Shown: piece after piece, positions 43,778-51,729 of the stretch
How positions within the stretch are numbered: position 1 is the stretch's first letter
Layout: each line of letters starts with the position of its first letter
NCBI GenBank assembly: GCA_964455525.1
Contig: CAYVWR010000002.1
Coordinates: 186,001 to 250,000 of the forward strand
Length of the DNA: 64,000 bases
Direction: 5' to 3'
From: JAFDZV01 sp964455525
Lineage (GTDB): Bacteria; Bacteroidota; Ignavibacteria; OLB7
Notes under the pieces: model-generated
Seen by the model: only the letters and a program-made list of their open reading frames with translations
What the model was told of the DNA's origin: nothing
The model's database searches: none
Translations under genes and position numbers: made by a program

Positions 43778-45277
43778 CTATAGGATCAGGCGGAACAACA
43801 GGAACAACGTTCCGGCCAGCAGCATCGAGACCGGCAGCGTAAGTATCCATGCCATGGCGATCTTCCGAACCGTCTTGGCTCGCAATCCGCTCTTGTTTGC
43901 CACCATCGTGCCGGCGATGCCGGAGGCAAGAACATGGGTTGTGCTCACCGGCAGGCCAGCCAGCGTGGAGACGCCGATTGTGCTCATGGCCACCAGTTCG
44001 GCCGCCGCCCCCTGGGCATAGCTCAGGTGGTCCATGCCGATCTTCTCGCCAACGGTGACCACGATTCTCTCCCAGCCGATCATCGTGCCGATGCCGAGCG
44101 CAGCCGCCACAGCGATCAGAACCCAGAGCGGCGCATAGTCGGTGATCGATCGTAGTTCTTCGTTGCTTTGTTGTAGTGCTCGTGCTTGGGCAGGGGTCAG
44201 ATGCAGTGCCCCGCTTTTTGTGAGCTGGGTTACAAGGTTGTCAACTTCAAGGATATGTTTGCGAAGCGCCCAGCGCACGCTGTCCGGGATCTCGTTCATG
44301 GAGTTCCTCCCCGACAGAACGGTGGTGATAGACTGAAGGCGTGTGGAGATCGAGCGCCCCATCGGTGTAAGCTCAGCGGCGTTGATGATCTCTGCGCCGG
44401 TGCCCCCAGCGCTCTGCGCCAGATCATGATTGCCCGCCGGACGCACAATCGTTTCCTCGGCATTGCCTCCGATATGTTCCCGAAGGGTTGAATCGATGGT
44501 GGCCGCGGCACGTGCGGTGCGTTCCATCTGCTCCGGCCCGTATTCCAGATTGAGGGCAAATTGGGATGGGAGCAGGGCGATCAGCACAAGCATGATAAGG
44601 CCGATCCCTTTCTGCCCATCGTTCGATCCATGGGCAAAGCTTACCCCCGTACAGGTGAGTATCAGGATGGAACGTATCCAGAGCGGTGGCTGTGCGTTCT
44701 CTTCTGGACGCTTGTAGAGATAAGGGCGTTGCAGAAGCTTCTTGCTGAGCCATAGAAGAAGCGCCGCCGCGGTAAACCCGAACAGAGGAGAGAGAAGAAG
44801 CGAGAGCGCTACATCCTCTGCCTTCCCCCAGTTCACACCACTGCCGAATGTATGCCCCGGCAGCAGGGAGTTCGCCAGCCCTACACCAAGAATCGCCCCG
44901 ATCAGTGTGTGCGAACTGGATGCCGGGAGCCCGTAGAACCAGGTGCCGAGGTTCCAGAGAACCGCCGCCACCAGCAGGGCAAGCACTGCGGCCAGCCCCC
45001 CCCCGGAGCCATCGGCGACAAGGATGTCGACCGGTAAAAGGTGGATAACGGCAAGGGCAACGGCGATTCCGCCGAGGAAGACGCCAAAGAAGTTGCAGAT
45101 CCCCGACCAGACGACTGCGACGGTGGGGCGGAGCGATCGGGTATAGATCACTGTCGCTACGGCATTGGCCGTATCGTGAAATCCATTTACTACCTCAAAC
45201 CCGAGCGCTATGATAAGACAGAGAGCCAGCAGTAGGAACTCTGCGATACCGAAGGAGATGCCGAAAAGATCGATCAT
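43778..45277 (-). CDS. pit: PiT-family inorganic phosphate transporter
   Basis: A 499-residue inner-membrane importer that carries metal-phosphate complexes with protons or sodium. The N-terminal signature is FEVVNGFHDTANAVATVIYT and its C-terminal partner is LAGLPVSTTHVLASGIAGTM. A second typical motif, LPASSSHTLIGAILGVGLAN, lies near residue 120. About ten membrane segments are visible, with a large soluble loop between residues about 245 and 375 (AATIDSTLREHIGGNAEETI) that also occurs in longer PiT proteins. It stands alone. Assignment to PiT is firm; the coupling ion is not known. Confidence 0.94.
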   Translation of the reverse strand: MIDLFGISFGIAEFLLLALCLIIALGFEVVNGFHDTANAVATVIYTRSLRPTVAVVWSGICNFFGVFLGGIAVALAVIHLLPVDILVADGSGGGLAAVLALLVAAVLWNLGTWFYGLPASSSHTLIGAILGVGLANSLLPGHTFGSGVNWGKAEDVALSLLLSPLFGFTAAALLLWLSKKLLQRPYLYKRPEENAQPPLWIRSILILTCTGVSFAHGSNDGQKGIGLIMLVLIALLPSQFALNLEYGPEQMERTARAAATIDSTLREHIGGNAEETIVRPAGNHDLAQSAGGTGAEIINAAELTPMGRSISTRLQSITTVLSGRNSMNEIPDSVRWALRKHILEVDNLVTQLTKSGALHLTPAQARALQQSNEELRSITDYAPLWVLIAVAAALGIGTMIGWERIVVTVGEKIGMDHLSYAQGAAAELVAMSTIGVSTLAGLPVSTTHVLASGIAGTMVANKSGLRAKTVRKIAMAWILTLPVSMLLAGTLFLLFRLIL

Positions 45278-45572
45278 GTTCTATGGGGCATGATTTCGCG
45301 TGTCTCTGCTGAAGAGGGCATGCGAAGGGGCCGCACACGTGGACGTATCCTGATGCGTAGGCGGTTTGCGTTAAAGCGGCTGCAAATATCGGGATGGCGG
45401 CGCTTATGACGAAATCATAACAGCGGCTGTACACTTTGTTGTGGTGATGAGCCTGGTGTATCGGTCGGGAACCCGGGGGGCGCTTGCCGCCGAGCCAGGC
45501 CATGGACAGAGGTGGAGATCATGGGGATGCAGGGAGAGATAGGGGCATGGAAGGTGGAAGAATGGGAAATAG

Positions 45573-45619
45573 CGCAGCCCCCATGATAGCTGACAACGGC
45601 ATCTATCGTGGGGGCTGCG
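45573..45619. repeat. Long inverted repeat in non-coding DNA
   Basis: CGCAGCCCCCATGATAG (45573-45589) pairs with CTATCGTGGGGGCTGCG (45603-45619), 17 bp with one G·T wobble and a 13-base loop. No gene ends close by on either strand. Confidence 0.6.
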
Positions 45620-46126
45620 TATGATTGTATCCCCTGCGATAAGCTTGCCCGCTTCCTGAGAAAGCTCTCGTAACGATTTGCGTGTGTGCGCTGCCAATGG
45701 GCCGGAACGTGGACCTGTGGCCACGCAGGCTCGAAGCCCCTATGAAAAGTGTCGGGCCATCACGATATGGCCAGATGAGCGGATCGATAGGGGGCGCCCT
45801 TGCGATCCCTCTCCCCATCGTGGGCCTTCTTGCAAGCGGAGGGCCAGCAGCCGTATGCAGGGGGGCTGAAGGATAGGTCGTCGGTGAAGGACGACAGGTT
45901 TTAGGGACCGGCATCGGGAGGGCTGCGATGTCCTGGGGAGGCTGCAAGAATGGGGGGGATGCTCCGGGCAGAGAGTGGTCAGGCCCGGGAACTATACCGC
46001 CGCGGGCTATAACGATGGGCGAGGGAGGGCATGCTCTTCATCTGTGGGCATGGGGGGCTTCCAGAGGCAAACCCCGACGCTGAACACGACTGCTCTCAAC
46101 AAACCTTGTACGCTCTAGGATAAACG

Positions 46127-46157
46127 GCACGGGCACGCATACAATGCGTGCCCGTGC
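46127..46157. terminator. Perfect hairpin downstream of the Cys-rich cluster
   Basis: GCACGGGCACGCAT (46127-46140) pairs perfectly with ATGCGTGCCCGTGC (46144-46157), 3-base loop. It lies about 140 bases beyond the last gene of the minus-strand cluster and may end its transcript. Confidence 0.5.
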
Positions 46158-46293
46158 AGACAGAGGTTGCCTCAGGAATATTCAATTCCGTGAGCGCCTT
46201 GAGCGTTGTGCAGTTCATGTATCCGTACGATCACCGGCGCATCCGAACATCGTCTGAGCCGACCGGATATGTGTTGAACTGCCCTGCACTACA

Positions 46294-46701
46294 TCAGCAC
46301 GGCCGTATATAGAGAACGGGGCAACCGCCGTCATATGTTATACGTGCTACAAGACAGTAGCCGTTGACAGTGAAAAATACCGGGTTGTTATAGGATGCAA
46401 ATGGTCCGCTTGCCCCTGCGAGCGATACGCCAAGGAGGTTTGCAGCCGGTGGGCAGGAGGGGGGCGTTGGTATGGGGAATGTATAAATTCCGTTTGCATT
46501 GATGACGACCGGCCCGGGCGATCCATTGCTCCAGGTTGACCAGATTGAGATTGGAAGACATAATGGATCGACTGCTATATCGATACTACAGGTACAGCAG
46601 TTCGGATTCTGCTGTGCCACGGCTGTTCTGGTTGTGGAAAACGAAACTATCAATGCCGCCACAAGGGTCGTGACTATCGGGAGAATGTTTCCGGGATTCA
46701 T
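46294..46701 (-). CDS. Small secreted Cys-rich protein, tandem family member 1
   Basis: A 135-residue exported protein of a family I do not recognise. Signal peptide: ILPIVTTLVAALIVSFSTTR, cut near AVA-QQN. The mature part follows the shared plan of its neighbours: CCTCSIDIAVDPLCLPISIW (the CCxYxVxI...CxPIxLW block), then STWSNGSPGPVVINANGIYT (the NGxY block), PPSCPPAANLLGVSLAG (the CPP...SL block), NGYCLVARITYDGGCPVLYI and a final RPC. It has eight cysteines against ten in its neighbour; the internal CC is reduced to a single C. No catalytic residues are evident. It is probably a disulfide-bonded, extracellular or surface beta-fold. AGGA precedes the ATG. Confidence 0.75.
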   Translation of the reverse strand: MNPGNILPIVTTLVAALIVSFSTTRTAVAQQNPNCCTCSIDIAVDPLCLPISIWSTWSNGSPGPVVINANGIYTFPIPTPPSCPPAANLLGVSLAGASGPFASYNNPVFFTVNGYCLVARITYDGGCPVLYIRPC

Positions 46702-47127
46702 AATGATGTTCCTGCTATGGGGGTAGAGTGGTATTGATCCGGCTCTATAAGCCGATTGTGTGATCCTGTGCCGCGATCGGCTGCCGACAGGGTGCGATCC
46801 CGCTGCTGCTGGTTGAAATCAGGGAGCGGAACGTGGTCTGCTGTCGCCGATGATCGCTCGCCCGGCCCGGAGAGATAACATGAGCGTGCTGTGGGAAGGG
46901 CCGGATGGTCATGAACCTGTTCCCATGATGCCGGCAAGGGCCACCATCGCTGCAATCAGCATTCCCGGGATATCGAATAAGGGTGATAGAACGATGGACC
47001 ATGAAAATAATGCGGGAATCGGATATTGCGGAGGCATGCCGCGCCTGCCGCTTGCTCCGAAATCATCACGAGGAGGTGGCATCTCGGACACCTCCTCGTG
47101 TGTCGGTTGCTGGTTAGATCTACACGA
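46702..47127. other. 426-base gap inside the Cys-rich cluster
   Basis: No gene is seen. It carries the terminator hairpin of the next gene (47067-47100) and probably the promoter of family member 1. Confidence 0.4.
47067..47100 (-). terminator. Terminator hairpin of Cys-rich member 2
   Basis: CACGAGGAGGTG (47067-47078) pairs perfectly with CACCTCCTCGTG (47089-47100), 28 bases past the stop of the minus-strand gene. Confidence 0.6.
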
Positions 47128-47553
47128 TCAGCATCGCGTGATCTTGATGACGATGCAGCCGTCTGCATCGAACCCGTAATGCATCACATAACAGCAGTTG
47201 TTTACCATGAACTGCCCGGATTCATTGGGGCCGATAACTGTAGCGCCGCCGTCCAGCGATATGGCCTTGAGAGTACAGGACGGAGGGCAGGGCGCGGGTA
47301 TGGCGATCACCGGCTCGGTGTAGCTTCCGTTTGCAGTATAGGTTGTGCTATTGATAAAACCACCAGGGTTGCAGTACCAGCTTGCCCAGAGAGAGATCGG
47401 GAGGCAGGGGAGTGGAACGCCCTGTATCTCGACCCTGTATGTGCAGCATTTAAGACTCTGCTGTGCGCTTGCGCTGCTTGTCCCGCTCACAAGCATTATG
47501 AATGTTATTGCAAAGAGCGCGATGATGGACGAAAGAAGATTTTTTCTGGTCAT
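47128..47553 (-). CDS. Small secreted Cys-rich protein, tandem family member 2
   Basis: A 141-residue exported protein, the clearest example of the local family. The signal peptide MTRKNLLSSIIALFAIT is almost identical to that of member 3, and cleavage is near ASA-QQS. Mature blocks in order are: CCTYRVEIQGVPLPCLPISL, WASWYCNPGG, TTYTANGSYTEPV, APCPPSCTLKAISLDGG, VNNCCYVMHYGFDADGC and IVIKITRC. It has ten cysteines, probably in disulfides. The leader upstream (AAGGATCTACACATG) also matches member 3. No known domain is visible. A role as a surface matrix, adhesin or toxin-like protein is possible, but nothing in the sequence decides. Confidence 0.78.
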   Translation of the reverse strand: MTRKNLLSSIIALFAITFIMLVSGTSSASAQQSLKCCTYRVEIQGVPLPCLPISLWASWYCNPGGFINSTTYTANGSYTEPVIAIPAPCPPSCTLKAISLDGGATVIGPNESGQFMVNNCCYVMHYGFDADGCIVIKITRC

Positions 47554-47591
47554 GTGTAGATCCTTCTTATGGAGCGTGAGTATAAAATATG

Positions 47592-47613
47592 TCCGAGGGA
47601 TGATTCCCTCGGA
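47592..47613 (-). repeat. Hairpin in the leader of Cys-rich member 2
   Basis: TCCGAGGGA (47592-47600) pairs perfectly with TCCCTCGGA (47605-47613), 39 bases upstream of the minus-strand start codon. It may end the transcript of member 3 or fold in the leader of member 2. Confidence 0.5.
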
Positions 47614-47635
47614 TAAGAAGCATTGTGTTGATTGC

Positions 47636-47673
47636 CATCGGGAGAGTTCATGTCTGTGCTCTCTCTCCCGATG
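47636..47673 (-). terminator. Terminator hairpin of Cys-rich member 3
   Basis: CATCGGGAGAG (47636-47646) pairs perfectly with CTCTCCCGATG (47663-47673). Another inverted repeat, TGATAATC/GATTATCA, lies at 47689-47720. Confidence 0.55.
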
Positions 47674-47737
47674 TTTGTGGAGTAATCATGATAATCGCAT
47701 GATGTCTCGTGGGATTATCACGATTATAGAGTGATGT

Positions 47738-48151
47738 CTAACATGGATTGATCTGGAAACTGATGCAGCCGGAAGCAGACGATATCATCGTCAGTTCGTA
47801 GCAGCAGTTGCCGATAATATACTTGTGGCTCTGACTTACGTCAATGTAGGTAATGCCATCAAGCGATGCCCCAATCAGTTTGCACGGGCATGGTTGCAAT
47901 GGATGAACATAGCTTCCATTACTGCCGTAGAAGGTGGTAAGTGAGGCTGGTACTCCACTGCAATCCCATCTGGTATAGAGCTTGAGTGGGGTGAAGAAAC
48001 ATGCGTCCGGGATATCCTTGATCGTAACGGAATAGTGGCAGCATGGCTGGGCAGCCAACGAACTGCTTGCATTGCTTGTCCCGGTTGCAACCATCATGAG
48101 CGTTATCGCAAAGAGCGCGATAATGGATGAAAGAAGATTTTTTCTGGTCAT
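47738..48151 (-). CDS. Small secreted Cys-rich protein, tandem family member 3
   Basis: A 137-residue exported protein. The first 17 residues equal those of member 2 (MTRKNLLSSIIALFAIT), and the DNA around the start is nearly the same, but the mature part has diverged strongly: PCCHYSVTIKDIPDACFFTP, LKLYTRWDCSGVP, YGSNGSYVHPLQPCPCKLIG, ASLDGITYIDV, IGNCCYELTMISSASGC and a final NPC. The block order (CC...C, W.C, NGSY, CPC.L, SL, NCCY, GC, C) is kept. This looks like a recent duplication with fast change of the mature domain. AGGAG precedes the ATG. The function is unknown. Confidence 0.77.
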   Translation of the reverse strand: MTRKNLLSSIIALFAITLMMVATGTSNASSSLAAQPCCHYSVTIKDIPDACFFTPLKLYTRWDCSGVPASLTTFYGSNGSYVHPLQPCPCKLIGASLDGITYIDVSQSHKYIIGNCCYELTMISSASGCISFQINPC

Positions 48152-48230
48152 GTGTAGACTCTCCTAGTGGGTATGAGGTATGAATAGGGCCTTCCGGCCC
48201 GCTGTGATAGTCGTCAGTGTGCCGTGCCGA

Positions 48231-48442
48231 TTATGGCTGAGAGAGAATGGAATGCATTCTCTTCGGGATATTGTCTTCGGTATCCATGCAGTCGCAGGTG
48301 TGTATTATGTCTACAATCTCGACATAATAATGGCAGCATTGCTGAGAAGCTGCGTGCGTGCATTTGTTGTTCCGGCTGCACCCATCATGAGCGCTATTGC
48401 GAAAAGCGCAGAAATTGATGAGAGAAATGCTCTTCTACGCAT
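48231..48442 (-). pseudogene. Frameshifted, truncated copy of the Cys-rich family
   Basis: From ATG 48442 the minus strand reads MRRRAFLSSISALFAIALMM, clearly the family signal peptide, but in this frame it stops after 43 codons (48311). Shifting frame near 48350 restores QQCCHYYVEIVDII, the family's CCxYxVxI block, which soon reaches a stop at 48231. The rest of the mature domain is missing. It is a dead copy between members 3 and 4. Confidence 0.75.
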
Positions 48443-48482
48443 GTGTGGGTTCTCCTGACGGAGATGAGTCTTGAGTCATATT

Positions 48483-48526
48483 CGGGCAACCCTATCGATA
48501 AACAATGAGCTGGTATAGGGTGCCCG
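48483..48526 (-). terminator. Terminator hairpin of Cys-rich member 4
   Basis: CGGGCAACCCTAT (48483-48495) pairs with ATAGGGTGCCCG (48515-48526) with one bulged base, about 50 bases past the stop of member 4. Confidence 0.55.
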
Positions 48527-48575
48527 ATATGAAGATGGATATGCCGTAAAACAATCCGTTCTGCTGTCTATCGCT

Positions 48576-49028
48576 TTATCGTGTATCCAGAACGTCAGGT
48601 ACGCAAGGACGAATGGTGATGACGATCATGCCCGCGGCATCAACTGAAGTTGTCAGGACGTAACAGCAGCCGTTGATGGTATATACGGTCGTTCTGTTGA
48701 GCGGCGTCGGGATAATCGGTGGACTGAGCGAGGCCCAGTTGAACAGACATGCCGGAGGGCAGGGCGGTGCTCCGGGCGGGTTCAGGGGCACGAAGAACAC
48801 GCCATTGTTGATGTAGGTACTGTTCTGTATCGTTATGAGGCCGCCCGCACATGTCCACTCGGTGACAAGATTGATCGGAAAACAATGCTGCGGAATGCCA
48901 GCGATGTCTACTCTGTATGTACAGATGTTCGGGTTCTGCTGCGCAGTGGCCTGTTGTGTGTTCCCGATGATGCAGAACATCATCAGGATGGCTGCGGTAA
49001 GCGTCGCGAGAAATGTTCTTTCAACCAT
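48576..49028 (-). CDS. Small secreted Cys-rich protein, tandem family member 4
   Basis: A 150-residue exported protein and the most upstream member of the minus-strand array. The signal peptide is VERTFLATLTAAILMMFCII, cut near ATA-QQN. Mature blocks: ICTYRVDIAGIPQHCFPINL, VTEWTCAGGLI, STYINNGVFFVP, PPCPPACLFNWASLSPP, INGCCYVLTTSVDAAGMIVI and RPC, then a short tail PDVLDTR absent from the others. The first CC has become IC and the GC near the end has become GM, so pairs of cysteines are lost together, as expected if they were disulfide partners. The function is unknown. Confidence 0.76.
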   Translation of the reverse strand: MVERTFLATLTAAILMMFCIIGNTQQATAQQNPNICTYRVDIAGIPQHCFPINLVTEWTCAGGLITIQNSTYINNGVFFVPLNPPGAPPCPPACLFNWASLSPPIIPTPLNRTTVYTINGCCYVLTTSVDAAGMIVITIRPCVPDVLDTR

Positions 49029-50892
49029 GTGTTGTAGTTCTTGATGAATGCTGAGAGTGCTGTAGTGTGAGTCTGCTTTATACCAGGAGCCCCTGTGTGT
49101 TACATCAGGAGCCTTGATAGATAGTCTTCCCGTTTCTTTGCCGACTATATCCCTTAGTGCGCCAGGTACGCCGGGCGAGTGATCGCAGTGCTAGGGGCTA
49201 CCCTGGTCGGCGACACTGATGCGGGTATTCGTACTGATGTAGGTATCCGGGCGCGTGTTCGCAGAATAGGGTGCCGATCCGCTCGTATCCCACATCGTGC
49301 AGGAACTCCATCTCCCACTGGGTTGCATCGGCGCTTGATTGTGTTCGGAATGGACAGCGTGTACCGCTGTGAACGGCAATTCGATGCAATGCAGGACAGG
49401 AGTGCGGGCATATCACTAGGTGCTGTAGCTGTTGTGCATGAGCAACAGAGAGATAGTGTTGGCATACCATATCCTGAACCGTAGCGTAGAGAATACATTT
49501 GTGTGTGCGATGTCACATGCAATGGGGCCATGCATCGTTATAGAAGAGGAATAAGCCCGATGGAACTGGACAGCCCAGTTATGGTGATGAAGTTTTTTTC
49601 TGAAACCTCCATACGATTGCCGTAGCGGATGAGAACTGTAATCGCAGTATCCATCCCGCTCGTAATCACCATCCCGCTCACCGGCATCGTGCCCGGTTAT
49701 GTGCCTTCGCCCGTTCCTCCCGATCTCCTGGGGTAAAAGGTGCGGTGTCGATAAGCGATGGGGTCGGGACTGTGCCTCTGTGTGCTGGTCAGGGCGTTGT
49801 TTGCAGATGATGCAGAGTCGGAGCTTGGGCTGGGTTCATGGCGTATAATGCCGATCGAGCCTGGTAACAACCCCGTTCTCTGGCACCGATGCTTCTGCGG
49901 TCGGGATAGCCGGTGCATATGCGGGAGGGGGTGTGATAGAGGGGATGTGGGTAGAGATCCTCCATTCCCGGGTATCGCCAATTACATGCCCGGTGTTGCA
50001 TCGTACACCCTTTATGCCCGAGTCGGGTCATGGCCAAACATTGCCTCCTCTCTGCACTCCGTTCAGGCCATGGGGCATGAGCATCTCTAAGGAAGAGAGG
50101 ATAGCCTGTTGAGACTATCCGGGCGGCGCCCTATCCCGCTCTATGGCGTGCTGAACATATCGTTCCGGTTGAGGGGGCGGGATATCTCCCCCGGCCTTGC
50201 CTCCATCTATTATGCGACATCTTTACAAGGTGTGGGCATAGCGCCATCGAAGGCTGTTGAACGAGCGATCGCACCTGGGCGCTTGTTGCAACTATCGCCC
50301 GCAATGGCCATGCAACACCACCATCGATCCACATTGGCCGCCACAGTGAAGGCCTGATTCCACGATCATGATAGGCGAAGCAGCTACTATCTGTCGATAA
50401 TGATCGTTTTTGGGGTGCCAGTGGATCTGATTATCCGGTTGCTTCAGCAGGACGAAGCAGGCGATATGCCGATCCCGTGACCCTGCCAGACGATGAACCA
50501 GGAGGGGGATATAGTGTTGTCCATGCATGTTCGTATCGCCGTTGCTGGTAGTATCTACCCGTAGCATGAACAGGCTTTCCACTCCATATATTTTTCTTTC
50601 GAGTGTTATGATCTTTCCGGCATCTCTCTTGACTTTTCGGGCAAGAGCGCATACCTTCTCATCGTGTGCGGCATGGGATTCTCTCCACGTCCACAACGTC
50701 CCCTTGCACACACATCTCTTCCACAATCTTTATTACTCCCGTCATCGATCCAGTCGAGCATGCTCGCCGCGCTTGAAATCGTCATCCCTATAATGCAGGG
50801 TACCGATAGTATCTATCGGTACCTCCATCGCGCCGGAATAGACGGTGGGCGGTTGCAGCCTCCTCGACCGATCACATTCGAGGTGCATCACA
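49029..50892. other. 1864-base gene-poor region
   Basis: No frame is convincing. The best is a minus-strand frame at 50292-50726 (144 codons) with some protein-like text (AGKIITLERKIYGVESLFML, HYIPLLVHRLAGSRDRHIAC), but it has no ribosome site or family. Short reiterations such as CATCCCGCTC occur near 49650-49680. It separates the Cys-rich array from the terminase genes. Confidence 0.3.
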
Positions 50893-51729
50893 ATGAAAAC
50901 CACCCATGCAAGCAACGAACAATCATGGTTCAAGGAATCCGTTGCAACGGACATCACCAGAGATAATGCTGGCGCGGCTCGGAGTGAAGGCGCGTTTGCG
51001 CGTCCTGTATCGGAGACTGCCACAAGCCAGAGAAAGATAAAAGTGCTGAAACAGGGAAGGAATCCGGCTGTACGGAAAGGGGGGAAGGGGCTGGCTGCCA
51101 GGCCCGGAGGCCGTTCCAAAGCAATGGTGATGACAAAGGAGATGGATGTCATTATACCCAAAGGAAACGGGGTACAAAATCCTGAAGCCGAGCGGTTGAA
51201 AAAGCGAACCGTTGGCAAGGGACGGCCGGATCGGGAACACCCTGTTGTCCCAGGGCGTGAATTCCGTTCCGAATGTGAGCTTTTTGCCGAGGAGACGCGG
51301 CGCGAGCTGAGGCGTTCACGGGCCGCTACCTGGACCCAGGCGTTCCTGGCTGTGCTGGCACGATGTGGCAACGTGATGCTGGCATGTTATGCTGCCGATA
51401 TCTCACGCGCTACAGCCTATCGTCTGCGCGATCTGGATGCAGGGTTCGCCAACGCATGGGATGAGGCGCTGAACGATGCTGCCGATGTATTGGAGAAAGA
51501 GGCGTGGCGGCGGGCAAAAGAAGGGGTGAAGCAGTTCATTCGCGCAAACGGCGAGATCGTGCGCGATGAGGAGGGACGGCCAATGCTGGAAACGCATTAC
51601 AGCGACGATCTGCTCTGGAAGCTTCTCCGGGCACAGAAACCGGAGAAATATCAGGATGGACATAATACTCGTGAAAGCAATCAACCGAGAATGAAGGTAT
51701 ACCGTGGGATTGATCAATCAAGAATATGA
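50893..51729 (+). CDS. Phage terminase small-subunit-like protein
   Basis: A 278-residue protein overlapping the terminase large subunit gene by 26 bases. The C-terminal 160 residues have the HTH and oligomerisation pattern of small terminases: TWTQAFLAVLARCGNVMLAC, YAADISRATAYRLRDLDAGF, then NAWDEALNDAADVLEKEAWR and the end LLWKLLRAQKPEKYQDG. Small subunits recognise the phage packaging site and recruit the large subunit. The first 120 residues are a long basic, low-complexity extension (RKIKVLKQGRNPAVRKGGKG) not usual in the family. I use ATG 50893 because the frame upstream is not protein-like. No other phage gene is near. Confidence 0.75.
   Translation: MKTTHASNEQSWFKESVATDITRDNAGAARSEGAFARPVSETATSQRKIKVLKQGRNPAVRKGGKGLAARPGGRSKAMVMTKEMDVIIPKGNGVQNPEAERLKKRTVGKGRPDREHPVVPGREFRSECELFAEETRRELRRSRAATWTQAFLAVLARCGNVMLACYAADISRATAYRLRDLDAGFANAWDEALNDAADVLEKEAWRRAKEGVKQFIRANGEIVRDEEGRPMLETHYSDDLLWKLLRAQKPEKYQDGHNTRESNQPRMKVYRGIDQSRI

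Larger units (their letters stand above)
45278..46293. other. 1016-base gap with two strong hairpins
   Basis: No frame here looks coding. It contains two long inverted repeats, at 45573-45619 and 46127-46157, listed separately. The first part must contain the PiT promoter. Confidence 0.4.
48152..48575. other. 424-base interval holding a decayed family copy
   Basis: It contains the frameshifted copy at 48231-48442 and the hairpin at 48483-48526. I see nothing else. Confidence 0.5.

Noticed and set aside
50292..50726. Possible 144-residue minus-strand protein
   Set aside because: Some plausible text but His/Cys-rich ends, no start signal and no family.
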